Of a stretch of DNA of 64,000 nucleotides, positions 11,702 to 21,904 are shown piece after piece; within the stretch, counting starts at the first letter, position 1, and the number at the start of each line of letters is the position of its first letter. Both the position numbers and the translations under genes were made by a program. This DNA comes from Diphasiastrum complanatum (taxonomy: Eukaryota > Streptophyta > Lycopodiopsida > Lycopodiales > Lycopodiaceae), in the NCBI GenBank assembly GCA_029204225.1, contig CM055098.1, forward strand, positions 4,490,607 to 4,554,606, written 5' to 3'. The notes below the pieces were generated by a model. It made no database searches and was not told where the DNA came from. It saw nothing but the letters and a program-made list of their open reading frames with translations.

Positions 11702-12950
11702 TGTAAAGACCACTAGGGACAACCCCTAAATATATGTGTATGTGTATGTATACTTTTGTGTTTGTATCTATGTGTATGTATGTATGTGTGCACGTGTGTT
11801 CATGAGGGTGTGAGTGTATGTGTATGTGTGTGAGAGAGAAAGAGAGTGTGTATGTATTTGTGTATGAGAGAAGTGTGTATGTGCCCATGTGGATCAATGT
11901 GTGTGCATGTATGTATGTGTGAGAATGCATGCATGTGTGTGTGTGTGTGTGTGTCCGCGCACGTGTGCACATGTATGTGTGTGTGAATGTTTGTATGCAT
12001 GTGTGGGAGTGTGTATGTATGTATATATGTATATGTGTGTATATTATGTGTATGCATGTATATATGTATGTATGTGTATGTGTATGTATATGTGTGTGTA
12101 CATGTATGTGTGTATATATGTATGTGTATATGTGTATATATGTATGTGTGTATGTGTATGCATGTGTATATGTGTATATGTATGTGTAAGTGTGTGTATG
12201 TGTGTCTATGTATATGAGAGAGTGTGTATATGTATGTGCATGTATATGTGTATGTGTGTGTATGCATGTGTATATGTATATACATGTGTATGTGTGTATG
12301 TGTATGTATGTTTTCATGCATGTGTGTGTGTATGTGTATATATGTGGATGTATGCATGTGTGAGTATGTGTATATATGTATGTGTATGTGTATGTCTGTG
12401 TGTATGTTTGTTTGCATGTGTATGTATGCATATATTTGTATATTTCTGTGTATGTATGTGTGTGCATGTATGTGTATGTGTATGTGGATGTGTGAGTATG
12501 TGTATGTTTTACAAAAACATTCTCCACAAGTTTTTTTGCATGACAAAAAATAAATGTCGTGAAAGACAAAATATAGTAAATCATTTTGTACACTGTATAA
12601 TCAATTGTGTAAGAACACTGAAAGTAGCTTTTGAACCTTGTAAAAATACCGAAGAAGAAGGTATATTAACCTGCATCCATCCACACGAAAAACCCAACCA
12701 GGCATCTTCTGTGGGAACCACAGGTATCACTGCACACCTTCGGTTGTTATCCATGTCACAAAGGATTTTCACAAAAGTAGCTACTACATAATTTTTTGCC
12801 ATAGCCTCACAATCAGACTTTTACATCTGAACATACATTGCAATTCTTCTAAACTATGATTATATACCATTTTACAGTCATATAATCATCATAATGGAAA
12901 AATGTAATGTAGGACAGTTTATCCATAACCTATCATGTCAGACATATTAC
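11702..12950 (-). mobile_element. probable 5' LTR of a minus-strand retrotransposon
   Basis: The end next to the PBS is clear (TGTAAAGACC at 11702 on the plus strand). The other end is inferred: ACATATTACA at about 12950 gives a TGTAA/TTACA inverted terminus, but no second LTR copy was found in the window. If right, the LTR is about 1.25 kb, and most of it is a TG/TA-rich array. Confidence 0.4.
11730..12510. repeat. 780-bp TG/TA-rich degenerate minisatellite
   Basis: Nearly pure alternating purine-pyrimidine DNA made of TGTG, TATG, TATA and GCATG units (for example TGTATGTATG, TGTATATATG). Long His/Thr/Tyr-rich frames on the minus strand and Cys/Val/Tyr/Met-rich frames on the plus strand are by-products of this composition, not genes. 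Confidence 0.95.
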
Positions 12951-13189
12951 AATGATACCCTTGACATCGTGGAAGGCCTAGACCAACATAACAATTAACG
13001 AAAAAAAAAACCTTATAACAAAATCACCAGACGAACAATCAAACAACAACCAACCCCTCATTAAAAAATATATATTATATAGCCTAAAAATACAACAGAA
13101 CAATCCCACACCGGAAAACATAAACATATTAACGAACAAAAGCAACCAACCAGACAAGAAGCAAGAAAATAGAAAGTAAAAGACCAAGG
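12511..13189. other. no recognised gene
   Basis: Short frames without domains. It contains the inferred far end of the 11.7-kb LTR (about 12950) and an A-rich stretch (12980-13190). Confidence 0.45.
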
Positions 13190-13405
13190 AAGCTTGTTTG
13201 AGCTCTTGTTTGTGTAACCCTAGGGCATGAGAGTCGGCGCTCGAGGAACTAGAGGACTCGTTTATTCAATTTTCTTCCTGTAGTAACATTGCAATGACTC
13301 TTGATAGAGTCAGATATGGGTGTTCAAGATGATCATCACCCAGTTCTCAATAAGTCGTTCACAAGCTTTGACTTGTCGTTATTGCATTATCACCTCTTTC
13401 CAACA

Positions 13406-13417
13406 TGGTATCAAAGC
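13406..13417 (+). other. primer-binding site, variant
   Basis: TGGTATCAAAGC follows the LTR end CCAACA directly. It differs by one base from the iMet-type site TGGTATCAGAGC found at 57.5 and 58.45 kb. Confidence 0.8.
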
Positions 13418-13637
13418 ATGTTATTTAATATGATATTACCTTCATGATATTAGAGCGGCCTTTTATATTAGAGCTTTAATACTTGGTATCTTTCGATATC
13501 ATTTGATACTTTTCACAAGTATCATATTCCTCATTTTGTGGTATCAAATTTCAGTATCAGATAGTTCATTTCCAATTGTAGCGCAACACAGTATCTCCCT
13601 CTTAACGTCATTGATATATTAATAGACTTTAGTTCTA

Positions 13638-13803
13638 GATGGATTCTCAGAGTAAAGTCGGTCTTATCACAGACAAGCTGAATGGATCTAATTACTTCTT
13701 GTGGAAATTTAAGATGAAGACCTTGCTAATCGCCAATGAGTTGTGGGATGTTGTCATAGGTACAGAAGAGAAGTCTGAAGATGACACAACCGACTCAAAT
13801 TGA
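13638..13803 (+). pseudogene. copia gag N-terminus
   Basis: The frame starts MDSQSKVGLITDKLNG and has the typical copia gag opening SNYFLWKFKMKTLLIANELW followed by DVVIGTEE. A stop (TGA) follows at about 13801. Only scraps of later gag appear, in other frames, up to 14090. The zinc knuckle is missing. Confidence 0.8.
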
Positions 13804-13981
13804 AAGTCAAAGGATGGTAAAAGCTTTCGCGCTTATTATTCTCAATATAGCAGACACTCATATTGGCCACATATCTAAAGCTCAAACTTTGAAACAAGTA
13901 TGGGACATCCTGAGCTCACTATATGATGTGAAGGACGTAACTTCTAAGTTACATCTATGAAGAAAATTCTTCACTCTCAAG

Positions 13982-15190
13982 ATGCAAATGGTGATTCACT
14001 TTAGAATCACGTTAACCAGTTACAACAGATGGCCATTGTCGGATATGCAGTCACAACACCTCCTGACATCGACATGGATGAAGGAGCATTTATGTTCAAA
14101 GACCGAAAAGCACTATTGGATAATTCTTGGTTTTGGAGCTACTCAACATATGACCAATCACCCTGAGCATTTTCACTCCTATACGTCTTATAGTACAATA
14201 AGATACATTCATCTTGGCGACGATAGCACTCACACTATCGAAGGTGAAGGTATTATGAGATTGAAATTCCAGCATGATCAATTCAAACTACTATCAAATG
14301 TTTTGTATGTTCCTAAACTTTCTACAAATCTGCTATCAGTAAGCAGGATCATTGATTTAGGTCATAAGATAGAATTCGAGTCTGATCAATGCTGAATTAT
14401 CAATAAGACAAGTAAGATCCTTGCACTCGGCAAGAGGCAGGGAAACTTATTCTGATACTAGTCAAGCCTTGAAAACCTCTGTTCTTGTCAATAAAGCATT
14501 ACTATGGCATCATCGATTAGGACACTTGAATCATACATCTGTTTCATACATGTCTAAATGATCCCTATCACTTGATCTCAACTATCCATCCGACAAAGTC
14601 GACCTCCCTATCTATCATAGTTGCATCCTTGGAAAGCAGACTAGGATTCCCTTTAAATCGAGTCATAGGCATGCAACAAAAGATTTGTTATACGGTGTTC
14701 ATTCAGATATATGTGGTCCAATGCAAATTCCATCGTTGCTAGATGCAAAGTATTTTATTACCTTTATTGACGAATTTTCAAAAAGAACAGTTGTTTATTT
14801 TATTAAGCAAAAATCGGAGGCTTTCAACAAGTTTCGACAATTCAAAGAGCATGCAAAAAATCAAACTGGTAAAATAAGTAAAGCACTGAGGTCTGACAAC
14901 GGGGGAGAATATATCTCTACCAAATTCAAGGAGTACTATCTTAACAATGACATTGAGCAACAATACATTACCTCCTAATTGCCTCAGTTGAATGGTCTTG
15001 TTGAGAGCAAGAACAGGACCTTAGTCGAATCGATAAAGTGCATGTTATCACATGCGACACTTCCGAAGTCCTCATGGGCTGAAGCAGTTTCAACTGCAGC
15101 TTATATTCAGAATAGATGTCCTACTAAAAGTTTCTCTCAGACAAAACACCATACAAAGTTTGGAAAGGTTCCAAACCTTATTTATTAAAC
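13982..15190 (+). pseudogene. copia protease remnant, GAG-pre-integrase and integrase
   Basis: The protease block reads GFGATQHMTNHPEHF, so the catalytic Asp of the usual DSGA motif is gone. It continues with LSNVLYVPKLSTNLLSVSRI. GAG-pre-integrase follows in another frame (HHRLGHLNHTSVSYMSK, CILGKQTRIPF). The integrase core shows HSDICGPM (first Asp), ALRSDNGGEYISTKF (second Asp), a stop after YITS at 14976, and NGLVESKNRTLVE (the catalytic Glu is in VES). It ends with NRCPTKSF near 15140. At least three stops or frameshifts break the frame. Confidence 0.88.
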
Positions 15191-15714
15191 TTACGAGTTT
15201 TTGGATGTATCACTTATGCACAAATTCCACGTGATCTCAGGAAGAAGCTCAACTTCCAGATAACGAAGTCTATTTTCATCAGCTACACTACTTCAGATCA
15301 AGCTTATAAGTTGTATGATCGTGTTGAGTCAAAGATATTCACTAGTCGGGATGTTATCATCATCGAAGACCAATTTATTGACCTCAAAGGTAAAGGCAAA
15401 GCTCATATAGTCAAACTTCCGGACTCTTCCGGACATCAAACTTTCAAGTTCCAAATCTGACTATTCCTATTGAAAGTCCAAGCTAGTCTACTCCCAACGA
15501 ACAACTTATCAATGGCGAAGCTGAAGATGGTGATATTGCGGTTCAGCAACTACAACATGATGAAGATCAACTTCGATTATCACCCAAAAGATCGACAAGA
15601 GTCAGCAAACCACCTAACAGGTATATCGACGAGTCTGCAACTTGCCTTGTTCAAGAGCCGATGACTGTCGAAGAGGCACTCAGTCAACCCGATTTTGATC
15701 TCTAGAAAGAAGCT

Positions 15715-16367
15715 ATGGATAAAGAGTATTCATCTCTTATCAAGAACCAGACTTGGACAATCGTCGAATTACCTGCCAACAGAAATGTAGTTGATTACAA
15801 ATGGTTATTCAAAATCAAGTACAAGGTAGATGAAAGTATTGATCGAAGAAAGGCTAAACTTGTAGCCAAAGGACTCTCTCAGGTACAAAACATCGACTAC
15901 ACTGAGACCTTCTACAAATGTAGTTTGACATTGGGTTAGTAACATTAGTAGTTAAACATTCTTCTATTAGACTTCTATTGTCATTTGCTGCTGTAGTAGA
16001 ATTGAAAATGCATCAAATGGATGTACAGTCAGCATATCTTAATGGAGTTATCGAAGAGGACATTTACATGGTGCACCCCGAAGGTTACAATATCGAAGGT
16101 AAACACAAGCATGTGTGTAAACTCCATAAAGCATTTTATGGCTTGAAGCAATCTTCTCGAGCATGGTTTCAGAGGATCAATACTTTCCTTATTGATCACG
16201 GCTACACGCCAAGCTCTTCATATTTAAATGTCTACTTCAAGTCAATGCAACATTTCTTTATCATTATCACTTTGTATGCGGATGACACATTTCTTTTCAG
16301 CAACAGTATCGATCTCATAAAGGAAGCTAAGACAATTTTATCTTCCGAAAAGCTCATTATTGTCTAG
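15715..16367 (+). pseudogene. copia reverse transcriptase
   Basis: From MDKEYSSLIKNQTWTIVELP through KAKLVAKGLSQVQNIDYTET, then a short disrupted patch (about 15910-15980). Motif A lies in HQMDVQSAYLNGVIEEDIYM, followed by FYGLKQSSRAWFQ and the catalytic LYADDTFLFS. A stop follows LIIV at 16365. The family is clear, but the gene is non-functional. Confidence 0.9.
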
Positions 16368-16399
16368 GTATTCAAATCCAAAGAGACAAAAAATAGAAG

Positions 16400-17246
16400 T
16401 TGATCTATATTTCTCAACAAAGATACATTCACAATGTCTTAATCAGATATGATCTCATGACTTGCAAATTAGCTCTCTCACCAATGGATCCAGGACTCAA
16501 GATGTGGAAGGACCACTATCCCCAAACAATCAAAGAGAAGGAGCAGATGTCTGAGTATCCTTATCATTCGATAATAGAATCTCTCATGTATGCGATGATC
16601 TGTACCAAACCAGACATAGCTTTTGCAGTCAGTTCCTTGAGTCAGTATATGACCAATCCTAGTATAACACATTGGAAGGCTCTTATCATAGTCATGAGAT
16701 ACCTTCGAGCTACTATGGACTTTTGCATTTGTTATGGAGGAGTCAACAATGACAAACTCAATATTCTCAATGATTTTTTAGATGCAAGTTGGGCAGGAGA
16801 TGTAGACACTCGTAAATCCACTTCAAGATTTACATTCTTTCTCAACAATGGTCCTATTTCATGGAACAGTCGCAAGCAAACTTCGATAGCTCTATCTTTC
16901 ATTGAATCAGAGTATATCGCAGTCTCTCAAGCTACAAAGAAAGCAATACGGTTGAGAAACTTACTTTCAAATATCAGTCTGAATCAATATGCTTCGACAA
17001 TCCTGTTTTGTGATAATCAAAGTGTCATTGATTTATCAACCAACCTCATATTTCATTCTAGGAGTAACGACATTGAAATTAAGTATCGCTATGTCAGAAG
17101 CAACGCTCTCGACAAAGAGGTTGACTTGCAGTACTGTCGAACACAAGACAATAGATATTTTTACTAAAGCATTAAGCTTGGATGCACACAAGAAATTTTG
17201 TGCAGAACTAAGTTTGAAGGTCAAAGCATTCATGGATTCAGATTAA
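16400..17246 (+). pseudogene. copia RT C-terminus and RNase H
   Basis: The frame begins MIYISQQRYIHNVLIRYDL, continues with CTKPDIAFAVSSLSQYM, then RNase H motifs FLDASWAGDVDTRKSTS, IALSFIESEYIAVSQA and FCDNQSVIDLSTNLIFHSRS. A frameshift around 17140 moves the last part (TIDIFTKALSLDAHKKF) to another frame, ending just before the polypurine tract. Confidence 0.9.
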
Positions 17247-17253
17247 GGGGGAG

Positions 17254-17715
17254 TGTTGGATTATTCTCTTGATTATCGACTAATCGATCTTTTAATCCAC
17301 TTATTACCCAACTTTGCAGTTTTATGCATGTTTCTACACAGTCTACAGAAGTACACAGAAATTGCTCAGAGGTGGATTCCACAAGTGAATTCCAAGGAAG
17401 TACTAACTGGACCACTATGGCCAGCCATTATGATCTACGACCTAATCAGCTTTCCTACTGGACTACCCGCATTTGCTTAGTATAAATGGCTGATCATACT
17501 TCTATTAGTTTGAATATAGTATAGGATCTCTCTCAAGCTTTCAAGCTTGAACACTCTTGAGCATTCTAGCTCAGTTCGTTTAGAGTTTTGCTATCAGTGC
17601 TTACTACTTATCAACAAAAGTGCAAATCAGACAGATTTTTCAGAGAGAGTTTAGAGTACACAATTTCTATTCGCAATTGTCTTGTGCTCATCATTGTTCC
17701 TTGGACAAGGGAATT
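17254..17715 (+). mobile_element. 3' LTR (partial) of the copia element
   Basis: Starts TGTTGGATTATTC right after AAGGGGGAG. It includes GACCTAATCAGCTTTCCTACTGGA and TATAAATGGCTGATCAT. From about 17375 it aligns by eye with 63328-63620 of the LTR at the window's right edge. Past about 17700 the similarity stops and the CCAACA end is not present, so this copy seems truncated. Confidence 0.75.
17481..17487 (+). promoter_or_regulatory. LTR TATA box
   Basis: TATAAAT within the 3' LTR. The matching position in the 63-kb LTR reads TATAAATA at 63425, so it is conserved between the two copies. Confidence 0.6.
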
Positions 17716-17936
17716 ACTGAGTCCTCGCTATCTAAACTCTTTTCCACCTAAATTAGTTCATTTGGCAAAACTGAAAGAGATATTATTCTCATTTTTACAA
17801 AATCAACTTAATTATAGTCTAAATCTACTACAACAACAAGTCTGCCTTTCTGAACAACACATGCGCCGCTACTGCTAAATAAATCCAAAACTCAATCAAC
17901 TGGGTGAGAAAAAATATCAATTAAATGATTTATTAA

Positions 17937-20900
17937 TTATCGTGGCTTTTGGTAGGGACAAGTCGTCATTGGATTTTTCAGTTTCTTGGTCACGGCTGGA
18001 TACTGGAATAAGTTTTCAAAACTTGTAAGTCTGGAAGTGTTGTAGTGAATCATCGAGCGTTTGCCATCCAAAGAACAATAACCGATGGTTATGTATTCTA
18101 TTTCATTGCAAAGTCGCGCTCCTCCCAACTTCCTGACATTGGGCTTGTACCTGACATAGAATATTACAAGTAAAATAAACAAAAAAATTTAACTTTGAAA
18201 TAAAAAATTTAAAATATAATTATGAACTAAAATACGAATTAATAATTCATGAACTTACTAACTTACCACAACATTTTCTATTCCTACATTACAAAAAGTT
18301 AATAATTCTTTCTGTGCAGAAGCTGACTTCCAAGAAGAATGAAAAATAACAACTCTCCAAATTGGAGAAGTTGTGACTTCGAAAAAAACCCTACATAAAA
18401 CTATGAATTTCAATGAATTTGAAAGGGGAATTATCATTGTCAACTAAAATCCATATGGTATATCGGCAATGCATGTATATGGCCTTTTCTTTAAAAATTT
18501 TGAAATTTCTCTACAATCGCCCTCCTCAACCGAGTAAAAACATGGTTGATCATCGACACTTTTGGGGAGGTGGGTCTCTAATGGATCCTCCGCCGCAATA
18601 GTCTCACTCCGTGCTAATCCCTCCCTATCTTTTTTTTTTGCTTTCACCTTCAGAATACATCTCTTAAATTGCTCTAGAAGGACTTTGTCTTTCTTATCTT
18701 CGAGAGATTGAAAAAGAAAAACCTATGCTTAGAGGAGACATAAAATATAAAACAGAATAGGAGACGTAAAGTATACAAAGAGAAATAATTAAATAAAAAA
18801 AAACTATGCTTAGCATAGGAGACATAAAGTATAAAAAAGAAACAATTAACAAGCACCTATGCTAAGCATGGGTGAAGTAAATACCATGTCTCTAAACAAA
18901 ATAAAAAATGGAGTTAGGAATTCATTTCGGCTGCTCAGAGGATAAAGCCTCTGGCACTCTTCGAAACCTTAACAATTTAACTTAGGGCTTTTTGAACTTT
19001 CATAAATAATTTTTTTGCATTTAAAAAGTATAATTGTTAAAAATCCAACAAAATCATGAAAATTATTTTATTACAAAAAGTAACATGAAAACAAATATTT
19101 AAATTATGACTATTACCTGTGAAATTATTTTTCCATTTCTGCCAGAGAAAGTTGACCATCGGCAATCTAGAAAGAACACTTATTATTAGCTAGAAAGAAC
19201 ACTAATTCCTTGCATGTCCTTCCACTATGATATTCCCATTTTTGTAGGGATTGGCTTCAAAGTTTGAGTGCTGACAACTTTCTTCTTTGACTTTGAGGCA
19301 CCCTGAGCAGGTTGGTCTTTTATTTGAAATTTTTTCCACACCTAAAATCAAAAAAAGTTTTAAATATTTGATAAGGAATTTAAGGAGTATTGCAATTGAG
19401 TTCAAAATTTTAGTTTGATAAAAACAATTATAAAGGATTGTAACATATATTATGACCAAAGCATTCCATGACGGGCATAGCAAGAAAAATTACCTGGCCA
19501 CTGAAAACGAGCTGAAAAAAATTATCATATTTTGTAAGGCTCTACGTACGATTTTTTGAATCAAAAGGCAAGCTTGCCTCTTGAGCACAAAGTGCTTTTA
19601 GCTCTAGTTGATTTACATCTCCTACCCATATTCTTTGTGAAAGAACCGAATTCTTTGTATGACAGTCACCTTTGTCCTGATCAATATTATGGTCATTCTT
19701 CCACTGTTAGGCCAACAAATGCAATTGCACTGATAGTTCGAAAGGAAGGAATATGGGAATACTCTTGAGATAACTATTTTTGGGCTTGTAAACTGTGTAT
19801 GTCCCCAAGAACAAAAAAATGATATAAATCTAATAAAGAAAAATTAAAATTTGCAACATCGTTGCAATCATTGGGATCAACCAAAACAACAAAGGAGGTA
19901 ACTATGCCCTGTGTATGATCTTTAAATTTTATTTTTAGATTATGTACATGTGTTTCATTTGGTTCTCTTACTTCCATTGATCTATCTCTTGTTATTGGGT
20001 CTGCAGATGGCCTATCACACTGATTTATGTTTATAATTAAAGTTGTTTCTCTAATTTTTTTGTTTTATGATTTCTTCCCTTTATTTAGCAATTTCAGAGC
20101 TATCTTGTAAGGGACGGATGGAGGCACCAAGTAAAGACATCGAGGGTTCAGTCATTGCTCAGTTGATGGAATGTACTTGTGGCAATGTGTAGCCATGGTC
20201 TTTGGGCGGGACTTGGATCTAGTGGGAGAGGATTCAGAAATATTATGTGATTTTTTTTTTGGAATGAGGGGCAGCTACAGTATCCTCAACATTTTCAGAG
20301 ATTGGCTTCGTGACCTAAGTAGTGGTAGAAGCAGGTTTGCGAGGTCCAATAGATACAAATTTTGAACTGCGTAATGAGTAGACCGGATCTTTCCCCTCAA
20401 CAATAGCAGTTAGCACCATTTTTAAGCATTGCTTCATGCTCTAGACAGGAACAAAATACAGGTTTAAAGTATAACGAGTATAGACATTTATATTGGCCAT
20501 GCTCAGCATAGGACTACTCAATTTACAAAAAGGTTTTCCACTTATAAGTTCATGGAAATTTTATATTTAGATAATTTCACAATGCTAAGCATGGAACACT
20601 TGTTAACATACATGAATAAAAATAGGTTTTATGATAACATACCAAAGTAACTAGAGCTTTATCAAAATAAGTTTTGTTGGCCTCATCCTGACAAAGTCAA
20701 ATTTTTATCATAGTCTATGAAAATAGAACGAGACTTATTCGTCTCCTTTACAAGCACGTTTACAAAACCTTCTTTCTCATCCTCATCTGGTTGATCAGCA
20801 AGCAATTTTCCTTGAATTTTAAACTGTAAGTCTCCCCTGTCAAGCTTCTCAACTAAATGAATAAAAAACTGAGAGAGCTTTGTGTTGTTGACCTCTCTGG

Positions 20901-21020
20901 TGAAGTAGTACATGAATTTTTTTTAATCCTTCAAAGGAATATCTTGAGGTTTACTCGAAATTTTTAAAAAATCCTCAACATTTTGAAGATTAGCATAGAC
21001 AATTGAGAATCTACAGAGAG
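17937..21020 (-). pseudogene. relic of an unidentified intron-containing gene
   Basis: Several minus-strand blocks look like exons. Block 1 (about 21010-20650) follows TTTCTCTCTGTAG and reads FSIVYANLQNVEDFLKISSK, then TKLSQFFIHLVEKLDRGDLQ and SRSIFIDYDKNLTLSG. It ends before GTATGTTATC (20647). Block 2 follows TTCCTGTCTAG (20444) and reads SMKQCLKMVLTAIVEGKDPV. A third candidate (about 19500) is 18 nt flanked by TTTTTCAG and GTAATT. Block 4 (19350-19200) reads VWKKFQIKDQPAQGASKSKKK. Others lie at 18650-18260, with a last one at 18150-17937 (KPNVRKLGGARLCNEIEYIT). In-frame stops (for example TAA near 20925 and TAG near 19220) and one phase mismatch show decay. I do not recognise the protein. 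Confidence 0.45.
18720..18875. repeat. imperfect tandem repeat with GCTAAGCAT palindromes
   Basis: AGGAGACATAAA(G/A)TATA-A units recur three times, separated by A-rich DNA. Palindromic TATGCTTAGCATA and CCTATGCTAAGCATGGG lie within them. Similar palindromes recur at about 20498 and 20581. Confidence 0.6.
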
Positions 21021-21149
21021 AAAGATTTTTTAGAAAAATTTCAAACATTACCTTAATGAAAATACTAAAAACTTTAAATAAACAAGCAGTTTTCGTGAAA
21101 AATATCTAAAAATCATAGCTAAAATAAGCAATTTTATGTTTTGTTCACA

Positions 21150-21810
21150 TTCCTAAACAGCTTAGGAAGAAGCTGGATCATAGGACAAATAAATGCATTT
21201 TCATTGGCTATCCTGATGAATATAAAGCTTATAAAGTTTATGATCCATTCACCAATGTAGTATTTGTCTCTAGGGATGTAATATTTCAAGAGCATACATA
21301 CTATAATTTCAAACAACCATCGATAAATGATGCTATGTCATTTCATCCTATTTTACATAGCATGGATTCTTCCAACGTTGATGTTCCTTCTATAGAACCT
21401 GTAGGACGAATCAGACCTGGACACTGGTTTACTTTCCCACTCACAAGAGAGTTATCGACAAAAAGTGGATCTTCAAGAAGAAGATCAACTCTGATGGTTT
21501 CATTGCAAAATGGAAAGCATGGTTGGTGGCTAAAGGATTCACTCAAGTCCAAGGAATGGATTATCAAAAAAAATTCAGTCCTGTCATCAAGATGCAGTCA
21601 ATCAGGACTCTAATTGCGTTAGCAGCCGCGGAAGACCTCGAAATGCACCAAATGGATGTCAAGATAACATTTCTCAATGACAATGTCGAAGAGGAGCTGT
21701 ATACCTTCCAACCGGAAGGATTCGAAGTCAAAGGCCAAGAGCACAAAGTGTGCAAACTGCACAAAGCAATCTACAGTCTGAAATAGGCCGCAAGAGCATG
21801 TGCTAACTTG
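21150..21810 (+). pseudogene. copia fragment: integrase tail and RT N-terminus
   Basis: Frames read NKCIFIGYPDEYKAYKVYDP and VVFVSRDVIFQEH (the linker after the integrase), then in a shifted frame MVAKGFTQVQGMDYQKKFSP, HQMDVKITFLNDNVEEELY and CKLHKAIYSLK, stopping at TAG 21784. It is cut off before the RT active site, where the unrelated RT-type ORF begins. RT motif A reads KITFLND, diverging from the usual copia form. Confidence 0.85.
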
Positions 21811-21904
21811 GTGTTTTTGGTGTGGATGGATGCAAGTTAGTATACTATCTTCTTCAACATTCTTTACTATGAATTAGTTTGAAGCCTCTACATGTCTGTC
21901 ACCC

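Larger units (their letters stand above)
13190..17715 (+). mobile_element. decayed Ty1/copia retrotransposon
   Basis: In copia order it has: the end of a 5' LTR (CTCTTTCCAACA, ending 13405), a PBS (13406-13417), a gag start (13638), a protease remnant (about 14125), GAG-pre-integrase and integrase (14460-15190), RT (15715-16367), RNase H (16400-17230), a polypurine tract AAGGGGGAG (about 17245-17253) and a 3' LTR opening with TGTTGGATTATTC at 17254. Stops and frameshifts occur in every domain, and much of gag is missing. The 5' LTR start and 3' LTR end are not defined. The LTR sequence is shared with the LTR at 63.3-63.97 kb. Confidence 0.88.

Noticed and set aside
11595-12593. 332-codon His/Thr/Tyr-rich frame and opposite-strand Cys/Val-rich frames
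   Set aside because: They are translations of a TG/TA repeat and have no domain, codon bias or conserved start.
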